A stretch of 64,000 nt of DNA. Origin: Mycobacteroides chelonae. Its GTDB lineage: Bacteria > Actinomycetota > Actinomycetes > Mycobacteriales > Mycobacteriaceae. Each line of letters begins with the position of its first letter. The first letter of the stretch is position 1. The stretch spans positions 1 to 64,000 of the forward strand of contig JACHLF010000003.1 of the NCBI GenBank assembly GCA_014204435.1, read 5' to 3'. Below, in pieces: positions 39,685 to 49,121 of the stretch. Position numbers and translations under genes: made by a program. Below the pieces are notes generated by a model that was not told where the DNA came from, ran no database searches, and worked only from the letters and a program-made list of their open reading frames with translations.

Positions 39685-40613
39685 TGAGGCCCATCGCCGT
39701 CATCGGCCCCACCGCCACGGGCAAGTCGGCACTCGCGCTGGATCTCGCCGAGCGTTTGGGTGGGGAGATCGTGAACGCCGACGCCATGCAGCTCTACCGC
39801 GGCATGGACATCGGAACGGCCAAGGTGCCCCAGGCCGAGCGGCGGGGCATCCCGCATCACATGCTCGACGTGCTCGATATCACCGAGACCGCCACGGTCG
39901 CCACCTATCAACAACAGGCCGTCGCGATCATCGAGGATATCCGGGCACGCGGACATGTGCCGGTGATCGTGGGTGGCTCGATGATGTACATCCAAGCGTT
40001 GCTTGATGATTGGACATTTCCCGCGACGGACGCGCAGGTGCGTGCGCGCTGGGAACAGCGGCTGGCGCAGATCGGGGTCGCCGCGTTGCACGCCGAACTC
40101 GCCACGCGCGATCCGGCCGCCGCCGCAATCATCCTGCCCACCGACGGACGTCGTACGGTGCGCGCGCTAGAGGTGATCGAGCTCACCGGCCAGCCCTTCG
40201 CGGCGTCGGCACCGACCATCGGAGCGCCTCGCTGGGACACCATGATCATCGGATTGGATTGGGAGACTGAGAAACTCGACGAGCGGATCGCGCTGCGCAC
40301 GGATCTGATGTTCGAGCAGGGGTTCGTCGCGGAGGTCCGCAATCTTCTGGATACGGGGTTGTGCGAGGGCGTCACCGCATCACGGGCCATCGGATACGCA
40401 CAGGTGATCGCCGCGCTCGATGCCGGGGCAGGAGCCGATGACCTGGCGCAGGCGCGCGAACTGACCTTCATCGGCACGCGGCGTTATGTGCGCCGCCAGC
40501 GCTCGTGGTTCGGTCGCGACCACCGCATCGCATGGCTGGCAGGCGACCGCGCGGGCGATACCGGCCTCTGCGGAGAAATCGAGTCGCGCTGGCGCCTATC
40601 CTCGAATACGTGA
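39684..40613 (+). CDS. miaA: tRNA dimethylallyltransferase
   Basis: A 309-residue enzyme that prenylates A37 of UNN-decoding tRNAs, providing the substrate of MiaB. P-loop GPTATGKS at residues 8-15; [13 protein letters not shown] and [14 protein letters not shown] line the active site; [17 protein letters not shown] and [10 protein letters not shown] are family signatures. ATG 39684 overlaps the previous stop; a GTG one codon earlier is possible. Its stop overlaps the dapF start by four bases. Confidence 0.96.
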   Translation: MRPIAVIGPTATGKSALALDLAERLGGEIVNADAMQLYRGMDIGTAKVPQAERRGIPHHMLDVLDITETATVATYQQQAVAIIEDIRARGHVPVIVGGSMMYIQALLDDWTFPATDAQVRARWEQRLAQIGVAALHAELATRDPAAAAIILPTDGRRTVRALEVIELTGQPFAASAPTIGAPRWDTMIIGLDWETEKLDERIALRTDLMFEQGFVAEVRNLLDTGLCEGVTASRAIGYAQVIAALDAGAGADDLAQARELTFIGTRRYVRRQRSWFGRDHRIAWLAGDRAGDTGLCGEIESRWRLSSNT

Positions 40614-41488
40614 AGTTCACCAAGGGCCACGGCACTCAGAACGATTTCGTGGTGCTGCCGGATGTCCACATCAAGCGGGACCTATCGGTGCCCGCCGTCC
40701 AGGCGCTGTGTGACCGGCAACGGGGGCTCGGCGCCGACGGCGTGCTGCGCGTCACCACTGTGGGCGCAGCCCTTGAGGGCGCAGTTCTGACCGAGAAACC
40801 CGCCGGGGTGAGCACCGAAGACTGGTTCATGGACTACCGCAACGCCGACGGATCGATCGCCGAAATGTGCGGCAACGGCGTCCGGGTGTTCGCCCACTAT
40901 CTGCGGTCGGTAGGGCTGGAACACCGCGACGAGTTCGTGGTCGCCTCCCTGGCCGGGCCGAGGCCGGTGCGCATCGAATCCTGGAGCCAGCTCACGGCCG
41001 ACATCACCGTCGACATGGGCTCGGTGAAGGAGTTCGGCGCGGGCGAGGCGACCGTCGGGGGCCGGCGATTCTCTGGTCTGGCCATCGACGTGGGCAATCC
41101 GCACCTGGCCTGTGTGGACCCGGATCTGAGCACCGAACAACTGCGCATGCTCGATGTGGGTGCTTCGGTCACCTTCGACGAGGGGCTGTTTCCTGACGGG
41201 ACCAACGTCGAGGTGTTGACCGCACCGGCCGACGGTGCGGTGTACATGCGCGTTCACGAACGCGGTGTCGGTGAAACCCGTTCCTGCGGTACGGGAACCG
41301 TGGCAGCTGCGTATGCGGGTCTGCATCACCTGGGGCAGGAAACCGGTGAGCTCGTCGTGAACATTCCCGGCGGACAGGTACGGGTAACGGTCACCGGTGA
41401 GTCCAGCTTCCTGCGCGGGCCTTCCATGCTGCTCGCCGACGGCGAGATCTCCGACGAGTGGTGGGGTGGCCTTGGCGCCTGCGGATAA
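40610..41488 (+). CDS. dapF: diaminopimelate epimerase
   Basis: A 292-residue cofactor-free racemase converting LL- to meso-DAP, needed for lysine and for peptidoglycan. The two catalytic cysteines are in [12 protein letters not shown] and [27 protein letters not shown] is the N-terminal signature. GTG 40610 lies in the miaA stop (GTGA). The third dap gene of this window. hflX begins 23 bases before its end. Confidence 0.97.
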   Translation: MKFTKGHGTQNDFVVLPDVHIKRDLSVPAVQALCDRQRGLGADGVLRVTTVGAALEGAVLTEKPAGVSTEDWFMDYRNADGSIAEMCGNGVRVFAHYLRSVGLEHRDEFVVASLAGPRPVRIESWSQLTADITVDMGSVKEFGAGEATVGGRRFSGLAIDVGNPHLACVDPDLSTEQLRMLDVGASVTFDEGLFPDGTNVEVLTAPADGAVYMRVHERGVGETRSCGTGTVAAAYAGLHHLGQETGELVVNIPGGQVRVTVTGESSFLRGPSMLLADGEISDEWWGGLGACG

Positions 41489-42929
41489 TTCGGATGCGAT
41501 CGAGGACCGTCGGATGGGGTCATCGGCAACTGATATGCCCATCACCTATCAGACGCCCACCGACGGCGAACTCGCGCTGGAAGACCGCGCCGCACTCAAA
41601 CGTGTGGCGGGGCTGTCCACCGAACTCGCCGATGTCACCGAGGTCGAGTACCGGCAGCTACGTCTGGAACGGGTTGTGCTGGTGGGTGTATGGACCGATG
41701 GGACCTCACAGGAGGCCGAGGCCAGCATGGCCGAACTGGCCGCGCTCGCCGAGACGGCCGGCTCTGAAGTGCTTGAAGGACTCATTCAGCGTCGTCAAAA
41801 GCCCGATCCGGCAACATACATCGGCTCCGGTAAGGCGATCGAGCTGCGCGAGATCGTGTTGGCCACCGGCGCCGATACCGTGATCTGCGATGGTGAGCTG
41901 AGCCCGGCGCAGTTGGTGGCCCTGGAGAAGGCGGTCAAGGTCAAGGTCATCGACCGCACCGCGTTGATTCTGGACATCTTCGCCCAGCACGCCACCAGTC
42001 GCGAAGGCAAGGCGCAGGTCTCGCTAGCGCAGATGGAATACATGTTGCCGCGGCTACGCGGCTGGGGCGAATCGATGTCCCGCCAGGCCGGTGGCCGTGC
42101 CGGCGGTGCCGGTGGCGGCGTGGGTACCCGAGGCCCCGGTGAGACGAAGATCGAGACCGATCGGCGCCGAATCCGCGAACGCATGTCCAAGCTGCGCCGC
42201 GAAATCCGTGACATGAAGACGGTTCGCGACACCAAGCGCAGCCGTCGCCTCGAAAGCGATACCCCGTCGGTGGCGATCGTGGGATATACGAACGCAGGCA
42301 AGTCGAGTCTGCTGAATGCGATCACGGGCGCCGGAGTTCTGGTTCAAGATGCGTTGTTCGCAACGCTGGAGCCGACCACACGGCGCGGAACATTCGACGA
42401 CGGACGCGAATTCGTCATCACCGACACCGTCGGTTTTGTGCGGCACCTGCCCACCCAGCTGGTCGAGGCCTTCCGGTCGACCCTGGAAGAAGTGGCCGAC
42501 GCGGACCTGCTCGTGCATGTGGTGGATGGCTCAGACCTGGCGCCGCTGGCCCAGATCGAGGCGGTGCGCAAGGTGATCGGCGAGGTCGTCGCCGATCATG
42601 ATGCATCCGCGGCGCCGGAGTTGTTGGTGATCAACAAGATCGATGCGGCGGGTGACTTGGCTTTGGCGCAGCTGTGTCGCGCTTTACCCAAGGCGTTGTT
42701 CGTGTCGGCGCACACTGGTGACGGGGTGGCCGCGTTGCGTGAGGCCATCGCCGAGGCGGTGCCCCGTGGCGACGTGCCCGTCGACGTGGTGATCCCCTAC
42801 GAGCGTGGGGATCTGGTTGCCCGAATCCACGCCGAGGGCCAGGTGCAATCCACCGAGCATCTGGCGGACGGCACGCGGGTGGTGGGCCGGGTTCCGCGGG
42901 CGCTTGCCGCCGTCCTGACCGCGTTCTAG
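41466..42929 (+). CDS. hflX: ribosome-splitting GTPase HflX
   Basis: A 487-residue HflX: an N-terminal HflX domain ([37 protein letters not shown]), a Gly-rich hinge ([20 protein letters not shown]) and a GTPase domain with G1 [10 protein letters not shown]3 [10 protein letters not shown] and G4 NKID. HflX separates stalled 70S ribosomes. In M. abscessus and M. smegmatis it contributes to macrolide-lincosamide tolerance as part of the WhiB7 response. GTG 41466 overlaps dapF by 23 bases; ATG 41514 is an alternative start. Confidence 0.95.
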   Translation: MALAPADNSDAIEDRRMGSSATDMPITYQTPTDGELALEDRAALKRVAGLSTELADVTEVEYRQLRLERVVLVGVWTDGTSQEAEASMAELAALAETAGSEVLEGLIQRRQKPDPATYIGSGKAIELREIVLATGADTVICDGELSPAQLVALEKAVKVKVIDRTALILDIFAQHATSREGKAQVSLAQMEYMLPRLRGWGESMSRQAGGRAGGAGGGVGTRGPGETKIETDRRRIRERMSKLRREIRDMKTVRDTKRSRRLESDTPSVAIVGYTNAGKSSLLNAITGAGVLVQDALFATLEPTTRRGTFDDGREFVITDTVGFVRHLPTQLVEAFRSTLEEVADADLLVHVVDGSDLAPLAQIEAVRKVIGEVVADHDASAAPELLVINKIDAAGDLALAQLCRALPKALFVSAHTGDGVAALREAIAEAVPRGDVPVDVVIPYERGDLVARIHAEGQVQSTEHLADGTRVVGRVPRALAAVLTAF

Positions 42930-43386
42930 TCGCGGGCAACGAACCGCGTTGGGACATGGGCCCGCACCGGTGGGGGTGTGCCCTCGAACCGCTCGATTTG
43001 TACCAGCACGTGCTGACCGGTGCATCCCTGCGCCAGGGACGAGGTGCCCGAGTCATCGGTCAGGACATTCGGGTTTCCATGTGCGCAGGGTGAATCGGGA
43101 TCAGACGGGTCGACAGGATCGAACCACGCCCCGGTCGAGAGCTAGTGCTGGGGCCCGGCCCGTCGCGCAGCCATCCGCGGCGCACCGATGGTGCGGCTAC
43201 CCGGGCCTGGTGGCGGATCGAGCCGGGGATGTTCTGCAGCAGTGGGGAAGGGTCCTGATCGGTCGCGAGGGGTGTGACGCCGACCACTTCTCCGTCGTAA
43301 ACCTCGGGAGTGAAGGCACCCCAGTGGGTGTGCGAAAGTCGCGATGAACCGCGTGCGTGAAGAGCAGAAAACGCAGGCCTGGTCAT
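42926..43386 (-). pseudogene. internally deleted molybdopterin (BisC/TorZ-type) reductase relic
   Basis: From ATG 43386 the first 80 or so residues match the N-terminus of Mo-bis-MGD S/N-oxide reductases: SRLSHTHWGAFTPEVYDGEV, then DPSPLLQNIPGSIRHQARV and RRGWLRDGPGPS. The sequence then jumps directly, in another frame, to the extreme C-terminus: GAWFDP, CAHGNPNVLTDDSGTSSLAQ, then GCTGQHVLVQIERFEG and a TAG at 42926. Roughly 600 or more central residues, which contain nearly all of the cofactor site, are missing. Family identity at both ends makes an internal deletion certain in outline. Confidence 0.88.
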
Positions 43387-43496
43387 CCAAATGACTCTAG
43401 GCTTTCTGTCCGTTGAAACCAGGTAGGCGAGTACCGACCGACCAGTGGGTTGGTATACATTCTGCCAAGTACGTAAATCCAAACCGGAAGGTGATC

Positions 43497-44651
43497 ATGG
43501 CCGGCGCCGTTAAGTTCAAACGCACCATTTTCGAACCCGAGCACGAACTGTTCCGTGAGTCGTTCAAGACCTTCCTGGAACGGCATGCAGAGCCTTACCG
43601 CGAGGAGTGGGACGAGAACAAGATCGTCGACCGCTCGCTGTGGGTCGAGGCCGGCAAGCAGGGCTTTTTGGGCACGGATATGCCCGAGGAGTTCGGTGGC
43701 GGCGGACTCGTGGATTTCCGCTACAACGCGATCATCGGTGAAGAGATCACCAAGGCCCGTCAGTCGGGTATCGGTTTCACCTTGCACAACGATGTCGCGG
43801 GCCCGTACTTCCGGGATCTGGCCAACGACGAGCAGAAGGCACGCTGGTTCCCGGGATTCTGTTCCGGCGAGCTGATCAGCGCCATCGCCATGACCGAGCC
43901 TGGTACCGGCAGTGACCTGCAGGGCATCAAGACCCGCGCGGTCAAGGACGGCGACCATTACATTCTCAATGGCGCAAAGACCTTCATCACCAACGGCATC
44001 AACGCCGACCTGGTGATCGTGGTCGCACAGACCGACCCCGAGAAGGGTGCGCTGGGCTTCAGCCTGATCGTCGTCGAGCGCGGCATGGAGGGCTTCGAGC
44101 GCGGCCGCAAGCTCGACAAGATGGGTCTGGACGCCCAGGACACCGCCGAGCTGTCTTTCACCGACGTTCGCGTGCCCGCCGCCAACCTGCTGGGCGAAGA
44201 GGGTCAGGGCTTCATCTACCTCATGCAGAACCTGCCGCAAGAACGCATGTCGATTGCGGTCGTCGCGGCCGCAGCGATGGAAACCATGCTCGAGGCGACC
44301 ATCGAGTACACATCCGAGCGCAAGGCGTTCGGCAAGCCGATCAAGAGCTTCCAGAACAGCCGCTTTGTGCTGGCGGAGCTGGCCACCGATGCCACGATGA
44401 TCCGGATCATGGTCGACGAGTTCATCACGCTGCTCAATAAGAAGGAACTGAGCGTCGAGCAGGCCGCGATGGCCAAGTGGTATAGCACTGAGAAGCAGGT
44501 TCACCTGATCGACCGCTGCCTGCAGCTGCACGGTGGTTACGGCTTCATGCGTGAATACCCGGTGGCACGTGCCTACATGGACTCTCGTATCCAGACGATC
44601 TATGGCGGAACCACCGAGATCATGAAGGAGATCATCGGGCGTTCGCTCTAG
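43497..44651 (+). CDS. fadE20: acyl-CoA dehydrogenase (FadE20-type)
   Basis: A 384-residue acyl-CoA dehydrogenase, the FAD enzyme of the first beta-oxidation step. Signatures: FLGTDMPEEFGGGGL, the FAD/substrate loop AMTEPGTGSDLQGI, LNGAKTFITNGINADL, ERKAFGKPIKSFQNSRF and LQLHGGYGFMREYPVARAYMD. The usual catalytic Glu falls in the C-terminal IYGGTTEIMKEI. ATG 43497 has GGAAGG six bases upstream. It keeps the mycobacterial position downstream of hflX, with the molybdoenzyme relic inserted between them. Confidence 0.95.
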   Translation: MAGAVKFKRTIFEPEHELFRESFKTFLERHAEPYREEWDENKIVDRSLWVEAGKQGFLGTDMPEEFGGGGLVDFRYNAIIGEEITKARQSGIGFTLHNDVAGPYFRDLANDEQKARWFPGFCSGELISAIAMTEPGTGSDLQGIKTRAVKDGDHYILNGAKTFITNGINADLVIVVAQTDPEKGALGFSLIVVERGMEGFERGRKLDKMGLDAQDTAELSFTDVRVPAANLLGEEGQGFIYLMQNLPQERMSIAVVAAAAMETMLEATIEYTSERKAFGKPIKSFQNSRFVLAELATDATMIRIMVDEFITLLNKKELSVEQAAMAKWYSTEKQVHLIDRCLQLHGGYGFMREYPVARAYMDSRIQTIYGGTTEIMKEIIGRSL

Positions 44652-44657
44652 TCGTGG

Positions 44658-45191
44658 ATGCTTGTTCGTGACGCCACGGCCGCCGACGCGGCCGCGTGGG
44701 CGGCGATCTATGTGCCGTATGTCGCAGAGACGGCAATTTCATTCGTGGAGGTGCCGCCGTCGGATGTCGTTCTTGCCGAACGCATCCAGACGGCGGCCCA
44801 CCGGCATGCCTGGCTGGTCACCGAGGACGCCGGAGAGATTCTCGGGTATGCCTGTGCGATGCCATGGAAGTCCCGCACGGCCTATCAGTGGGCTTGCGAG
44901 GTGAGCGTGTATGTCGGTGGTGCGCGCCGGCAGCGCGGAGCGGGCCGGCAGTTGTACCCGGCGCTGTTGGAGCGGTTACGTTCTCTTGGCTAGCGCACAG
45001 TGCTGGCGGTTGTTGTAGTGCCTAATCTTGCGCGCGAAAAACTGCACCTGGCAATGGGATTCGAGCAGGTCGCGCTCTACCGACGGATCGGCTACAAGCT
45101 GGGCAGCTGGCATGATGTGGCGCATTTCCAGCTGTTCTTGACGTACCCGGACGACGATTCTGCCCCCGGGCTGCCGCCCGGGGTGGCCTAA
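44658..45191 (+). pseudogene. phosphinothricin-acetyltransferase-like GNAT, one nonsense codon
   Basis: From ATG 44658 the frame encodes a GNAT of the PAT/Yncа-like group: LVRDATAADAAAWAAIYVPYV, FVEVPPSDVVLAERI, WACEVSVYVGGARRQRGAGR. It reaches LLERLRSLG and then hits TAG at 44991-44993. The same frame continues RTVLAVVVVPNLAREKLHLAMGFEQVALYRRIGYKLG to a natural end at 45191, so restoring a Tyr codon at the stop recreates a 177-residue enzyme. A single base change thus inactivates an otherwise clean gene. Family members acetylate glutamate-analogue amines. Confidence 0.88.
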
Positions 45192-45862
45192 ACCTTGCGA
45201 ATGACGGTGACGACCTTGCCGAGGATGGCGGCGTTGTTGCCGGGGATCGGCTCGAACAATGGGTTGTGCGGCATCAGCCAGACCTGGCCTGCCGTTCGCT
45301 TGAATGTCTTGACGGTGGCTTCGCCATCGATCATCGCCGCCACGATATCGCCGTTGTCCGCGACGTTCTGCTGGCGGACCACCACCCAGTCGCCATCGCA
45401 GATCGCGGCGTCCACCATCGATTCGCCGACCACCCTGAGCAGGAACAACGATCCCTCGCCGACGAGTTCGCGGGGGAGTGGGAACACATCCTCGACGGCC
45501 TCTTCGGCCAGGATCGGGCCACCCGCGGCGATGCGCCCCAGGACGGGCACGAACGTCGGCTCCGGCAGATCGCCCGAGCCGATCACATCGGTGGTGGACG
45601 GCTGGCCGTGGGATTCGTCAAGTCCTCGAACATCAACGGCGCGTGGACGATTCGGATCGCGCCGCAGGAAGCCCTTCTGCTCGAGAGTGCGTAGTTGATG
45701 GGCGACAGATGAGGTGGAGGTGAGCCCGACGGCGTCTCCGATTTCGCGGATGCTCGGGGGGTAGCCCCGTTCATTCACCGATGCGCGGATGACCTCCAGG
45801 ATGGTCCGCTGGCGCTCGGTCAGTGAACCGGTGGCGGCTCCCTTGCTGGGTGTATCGCTCAT
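45188..45862 (-). CDS. lexA: SOS repressor LexA
   Basis: A 224-residue LexA. N-terminal winged helix: [40 protein letters not shown]. The cleavage site is Ala113-Gly114 in GRIAAGGPI, with catalytic Ser148 (GESMVDAAI) and Lys185 (ATVKTF). MSDTPSKG (ATG 45862) is taken as start; a longer in-frame extension would cover its own operator. It represses itself, chiZ and recA until RecA filaments trigger autocleavage. Converges with the GNAT pseudogene. Confidence 0.97.
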   Translation of the reverse strand: MSDTPSKGAATGSLTERQRTILEVIRASVNERGYPPSIREIGDAVGLTSTSSVAHQLRTLEQKGFLRRDPNRPRAVDVRGLDESHGQPSTTDVIGSGDLPEPTFVPVLGRIAAGGPILAEEAVEDVFPLPRELVGEGSLFLLRVVGESMVDAAICDGDWVVVRQQNVADNGDIVAAMIDGEATVKTFKRTAGQVWLMPHNPLFEPIPGNNAAILGKVVTVIRKV

Positions 45863-45894
45863 GGGCCCGAATCTAGACCTGCCGACGATATTTA

Positions 45895-45910
45895 TCAAAC
45901 ATGTGTTCGA
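45895..45910 (-). promoter_or_regulatory. SOS box of lexA
   Basis: TCAAAC-ATGT-GTTCGA differs from the mycobacterial LexA operator TCGAAC-N4-GTTCGA at one base. It lies 33 bases upstream of the lexA start, so it is the expected autoregulatory operator. Confidence 0.88.
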
Positions 45911-45973
45911 TGCGTGTCGCGAAATGTCGCGGGTGGGCCTGCTGGGTACTGCATTGTCACTGGTCGGAGCGAC

Positions 45974-45996
45974 TTGTCGGTGCCGGATGCTACAAA
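45974..45996 (+). promoter_or_regulatory. RecA-NDp/PafBC-like promoter upstream of chiZ
   Basis: TTGTCGGTG (45974-45982), eight bases, then TACAAA (45991-45996) match TTGTCRGTG-N8-TANNNT except for the last position, where the T comes one base later. It points towards chiZ (ATG 46091) and is directly followed by LexA boxes. Combined LexA and LexA-independent control mirrors that of recA. Confidence 0.65.
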
Positions 45997-46053
45997 TCGA
46001 TCACATGTTCGGATATCGAACACATGATCGAGTATATTCGAACACAAGAGCGA
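45997..46053 (+). promoter_or_regulatory. cluster of three SOS-like boxes upstream of chiZ
   Basis: Three LexA-type sites follow each other: TCGATC-ACAT-GTTCGG (45997-46012), TCGAAC-ACAT-GATCGA (46016-46031) and TCGAAC-ACAA-GAGCGA (46038-46053). The centres are about 19 and 22 bases apart, close to two helix turns, so LexA dimers could sit side by side. The second site is the best. They end 37 bases before the chiZ ATG and probably give tight SOS repression. Confidence 0.75.
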
Positions 46054-46090
46054 ACGGATCAACCGATCGACAGACAGGAAGGGCATGCAG

Positions 46091-46594
46091 ATGGGCACCA
46101 ATGTTCTCACCACGCCACGCAGTTCCCGCGCCGGCGACTGCGCGCCACGCGCATACGCCCCGCAGGCACGCGCATACAGCGCGGAGTATCCGCTGACCCA
46201 GCGCCGGGCGCTGCCGGTGCGCACCGTCGCCTATCGGAGGCCGTCCGGCCGGCCGGCCGCCTACCGCGGCACAGGAGTGCGCGTGTCGACGGCAGTGCAC
46301 GGTCGTCGCCCGGTGAGCCTGAAGGCCACCGTCGTCGTCGCGGTGGGTGCCGCGGTCGCCACGATGTGGCTGCTCATGCTCGGCCAGGTCGGCGCTGCCG
46401 GACTGGGTGGGCCTGGTGTGCCCGATCGTGTGGCGGTGGTCCAAGTCGCTCCCGGAGAGACGTTGGCGGACGTCGCCTCGCGTGTCGCTCCAGGGGCGCC
46501 GCGCTCGGCGGTCGTGTCCAAGATCCGTGAACTCAATGAACTTGACTCGGCGACAGTGCAAGCCGGTCAGACGTTGGTTTCCCCGGTCGGCTGA
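46091..46594 (+). CDS. chiZ: SOS-induced LysM cell-wall hydrolase/division regulator ChiZ
   Basis: A 167-residue protein with a long basic, Arg-rich cytoplasmic N-terminus (about residues 1-77), one membrane helix (about 80-100, [17 protein letters not shown]) and a C-terminal LysM-like domain ([33 protein letters not shown]). The M. tuberculosis homologue (Rv2719c) delays division after DNA damage. ATG 46091 lies seven bases after AGGAAGGG (46076-46083), whereas ATG 46085 is too close to it. Divergent from lexA. Confidence 0.92.
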   Translation: MGTNVLTTPRSSRAGDCAPRAYAPQARAYSAEYPLTQRRALPVRTVAYRRPSGRPAAYRGTGVRVSTAVHGRRPVSLKATVVVAVGAAVATMWLLMLGQVGAAGLGGPGVPDRVAVVQVAPGETLADVASRVAPGAPRSAVVSKIRELNELDSATVQAGQTLVSPVG

Positions 46595-46724
46595 TCGGCG
46601 CACGGACGTGACCTTCGAACGTGCGGGCGCACGGGTATCCTCGACACCGGTCTGGGCGCGTTGCGCCGTGCGTCAGCCCACCCGGACCAATGACATAGAG
46701 TCCATAACCGGCGAAGGAGCAGTA

Positions 46725-47189
46725 ATGCACTGTCCGTTCTGCCGTCATCCAGACTCGCGCGTTGTCGACTCCCGTGAGGCTGACGAGGGTCAGGCGATAC
46801 GCCGTCGGCGATCGTGCCCGGAGTGTGGCCGTCGTTTCACCACGGTGGAGACCGCCGTGGTGGCCGTCGTCAAGCGCAGCGGCGTCACCGAACCATTCAG
46901 TCGCGACAAGGTCATCAAGGGCGTGCGGCGGGCCTGTCAGGGCCGCGATGTCGACGATGACGCCCTGAATCTGCTCGCCCAGCAGGTCGAGGACGCCGTC
47001 CGGGCGGCGGGATCCCCGGAGATTCCCAGCAATGAGGTCGGCCTGGCGATTCTCGGCCCGCTACGTGACCTGGACGAGGTTGCCTACCTGCGTTTCGCGT
47101 CGGTGTATCGCGGGTTCAGCTCCGCCGAGGACTTCGAACGCGAGATCGCCGCACTGAGAGCCCACCGGGACGCGCCAGCGCCGTCCTGA
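46725..47189 (+). CDS. nrdR: ribonucleotide-reductase repressor NrdR
   Basis: A 154-residue NrdR with the N-terminal zinc ribbon (Cys3-x2-Cys6 and Cys31-x2-Cys34), followed by the ATP-cone ([36 protein letters not shown]). It senses ATP/dATP and represses nrd genes. Strong AAGGAG (46714-46719) precedes ATG 46725. Exact family length. It follows chiZ in the same direction with its own 130-base leader. Confidence 0.97.
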   Translation: MHCPFCRHPDSRVVDSREADEGQAIRRRRSCPECGRRFTTVETAVVAVVKRSGVTEPFSRDKVIKGVRRACQGRDVDDDALNLLAQQVEDAVRAAGSPEIPSNEVGLAILGPLRDLDEVAYLRFASVYRGFSSAEDFEREIAALRAHRDAPAPS

Positions 47190-47217
47190 CCCCGTGTGGG
47201 CGGCACTTGACTGGGCG

Positions 47218-47901
47218 CTAGTCCAGCGTGAGCGACGGATCGGCCACGACATGGCCCCCGATCGTCACCCAGCCCTCGGCGCTCCATTGCGTGACAATTT
47301 GCGATCCCTGGCCCTGATTGATGATCAAGTCCCGGCTCAACAAGTCGGTCATACGCGCCGCCACGGACCCGGTTGCTTCGTCTTCGCTAACACCCAGATC
47401 GGACGCGAAGACCCGCGACCGCACCAGGTTCGCATTGCGGTCTTGCCAAGCCCACACGCAATGCAGCAGCTCGTCCGCGTAGTCGGCAGGGTCGGCGGCC
47501 TCCACATTGGCGGGGGAGTCTAACTCGTGGAAATCGGTCTCGGGAGCCCAATCGGACCGGGCGCGTATCCAGGTGCGGTCGTCGTAGCTCACTTGGAGCA
47601 CACCGGCGGGAACCTGGAGGGTATTGACCGGCGTCCCGCGTTCACGAAGCCACCAGGCCAGTCCCACCGTCGGATGCCCGGCGAAGGGGAGTTCGGCGGC
47701 GGGAGTGAAAATCCGAAGATGCGCCGTATTGGATCCTCCGGCAGGCAGATCCACGAACACGGTTTCGCTGAAACCTAACCGGGTGGCAATCTCCTGGCGG
47801 TCCGCCGGGGCGACATCGGCGCCGTCGACTATCCCCAGGGGATTGCCGAAGTTGCCTGTCTCGTCGGTGAATACGCGAACAACCGAGACATCGACGCTCA
47901 T
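47218..47901 (-). CDS. PhzF-family isomerase-like protein (Rv2716-type)
   Basis: A 227-residue PhzF-fold protein with [17 protein letters not shown] at the start, the catalytic Glu in [27 protein letters not shown], and [11 protein letters not shown] near the end. It is about 60 residues shorter than standard PhzF, as is the M. tuberculosis counterpart, mostly in the linker between lobes. Reaction unknown; relatives isomerise cyclic or amino-acid substrates. ATG at 47901; convergent with nrdR. Confidence 0.87.
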   Translation of the reverse strand: MSVDVSVVRVFTDETGNFGNPLGIVDGADVAPADRQEIATRLGFSETVFVDLPAGGSNTAHLRIFTPAAELPFAGHPTVGLAWWLRERGTPVNTLQVPAGVLQVSYDDRTWIRARSDWAPETDFHELDSPANVEAADPADYADELLHCVWAWQDRNANLVRSRVFASDLGVSEDEATGSVAARMTDLLSRDLIINQGQGSQIVTQWSAEGWVTIGGHVVADPSLTLD

Positions 47902-47926
47902 TCCTCGACTCTACGTCGCGGTCGCG

Positions 47927-47985
47927 TTGTGCACTCGGGTACCCGGGAGCTGCGCAAATCTTTGACCGCTCTTGTGCACTCGGGT
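47927..47985. repeat. two exact 14-bp direct repeats before the PhzF gene
   Basis: TTGTGCACTCGGGT occurs at 47927-47940 and at 47972-47985, 45 bases apart, in the gap between the PhzF start and the hydrolase stop. Each copy holds the palindrome GTGCAC. Forty-five bases is about four helix turns, so two copies of a regulator could bind on one face. Alternatively it is a remnant of a small duplication. Confidence 0.6.
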
Positions 47986-49067
47986 CAGGTGGCGCTGCGT
48001 TCGTCGGTACCCATGGCATCGAGTACCGCCATGCGAGTGCGGGCGGCCCCGTTAATAGCATGTTCGGTGACACCGGTGCGCAGCAGTCGGCGCAATTCGT
48101 CCTCGTTGTATTCGGCGGGTTCGGTCGAGTCGATGAATTGGCGAACGACGCCGATGAATCGCTCGGGGTCGTCATGGAACGGGAAATGTCCGGACCGGTC
48201 GAAGATCTCCAGCGTCGCACCAGGCATCGCGGCGTGGGCGAGGTGGCCGTGGCTGACCGGGATGACCAGGTCGTCGCTACCCCAAATCAACTGCACGGGC
48301 ATAGATTCGGTCAGATAACATCGGTCGAGCATGGTGACCACCTGCCCGCGCCAATCCACCACGGCGCGCAGTGTCCGGGTGAACGCGGCCGACGCCTTGG
48401 GTTCGGGTAGGTCGGCGAGAACCCGCAGCACATCGGGGATATCGCGCGCCATTCCCGCCCGTCCGAATGTTGCGCGCGCCACCGCGCCGCCCAAGCGGAT
48501 CATGGGCATGGCCAGCGGTAGCCGTAACAGCCCGAGGGTGTCACCGATGAAGGGCAATGACGCGCAACGCAATACGATGTTGACGTCTTTGGTCACCCCG
48601 CCGGGTGCCACCAGGATGAGTCGTTCGACCAGGTGAGGGAACTGGTAGGTGAATTGCATCGCGACACCGCCGCCCAACGAATGCCCGACGACGGTGACCT
48701 TCTCGATGTCCAGCACGGCCAGCAGGTCCCGCATGCCGTTGGCGTACGCCGCCACCGAGTAGTCGGCGCGTGGCTTGTCCGACTGACCGTGTCCCAGCAG
48801 GTCCGGGGCGATCACAGTGAAATGTTCGGCGAGCTGCGCATGCACGCTGTCCCACGTCGCCGAGTTGTCGCCGATCCCGTGGATGAGCAGCAGGGCAGGC
48901 CCCGATCCGGCGGTCCGGAACGCACGGCGGTAGCCGTGGATGGTGCGGAACTCCATCCGCGGACGGGCCGGTACCTCGGCGGTGGAGTCGGTGTCGTCGC
49001 CGTCCACGAGTCCGTCGACGCGCTCCGTATCCGGCACCGGACGCAGCAGGTGCGTCGGAGGATTCAT
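47985..49067 (-). CDS. alpha/beta-hydrolase (Rv2715-type)
   Basis: A 360-residue alpha/beta-hydrolase. Oxyanion-hole strand LLLIHGIGDNSATWD, nucleophile elbow GHSLGGG (Ser near residue 143), DLLGHGQSDKP, acid residue in LIWGSDDLVIP and the His in DRSGHFPFHDDPERF. A 50-residue polar N-terminus precedes the core. ATG 49067 is chosen; an upstream in-frame extension begins at 49094. Substrate unknown, probably an ester or haloalkane/epoxide-type compound. Confidence 0.88.
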   Translation of the reverse strand: MNPPTHLLRPVPDTERVDGLVDGDDTDSTAEVPARPRMEFRTIHGYRRAFRTAGSGPALLLIHGIGDNSATWDSVHAQLAEHFTVIAPDLLGHGQSDKPRADYSVAAYANGMRDLLAVLDIEKVTVVGHSLGGGVAMQFTYQFPHLVERLILVAPGGVTKDVNIVLRCASLPFIGDTLGLLRLPLAMPMIRLGGAVARATFGRAGMARDIPDVLRVLADLPEPKASAAFTRTLRAVVDWRGQVVTMLDRCYLTESMPVQLIWGSDDLVIPVSHGHLAHAAMPGATLEIFDRSGHFPFHDDPERFIGVVRQFIDSTEPAEYNEDELRRLLRTGVTEHAINGAARTRMAVLDAMGTDERSAT

Positions 49068-49121
49068 GTCAAGTATTTTGACCCTTCGCCGCAAATTTGG
49101 CGCGGCGAGCGCATAACCGGG

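Noticed and set aside
43383..44531. 382-codon open frame antisense to fadE20
   Set aside because: It mirrors the acyl-CoA dehydrogenase reading frame (a G+C-rich codon shadow), has no family motifs and no ribosome site.
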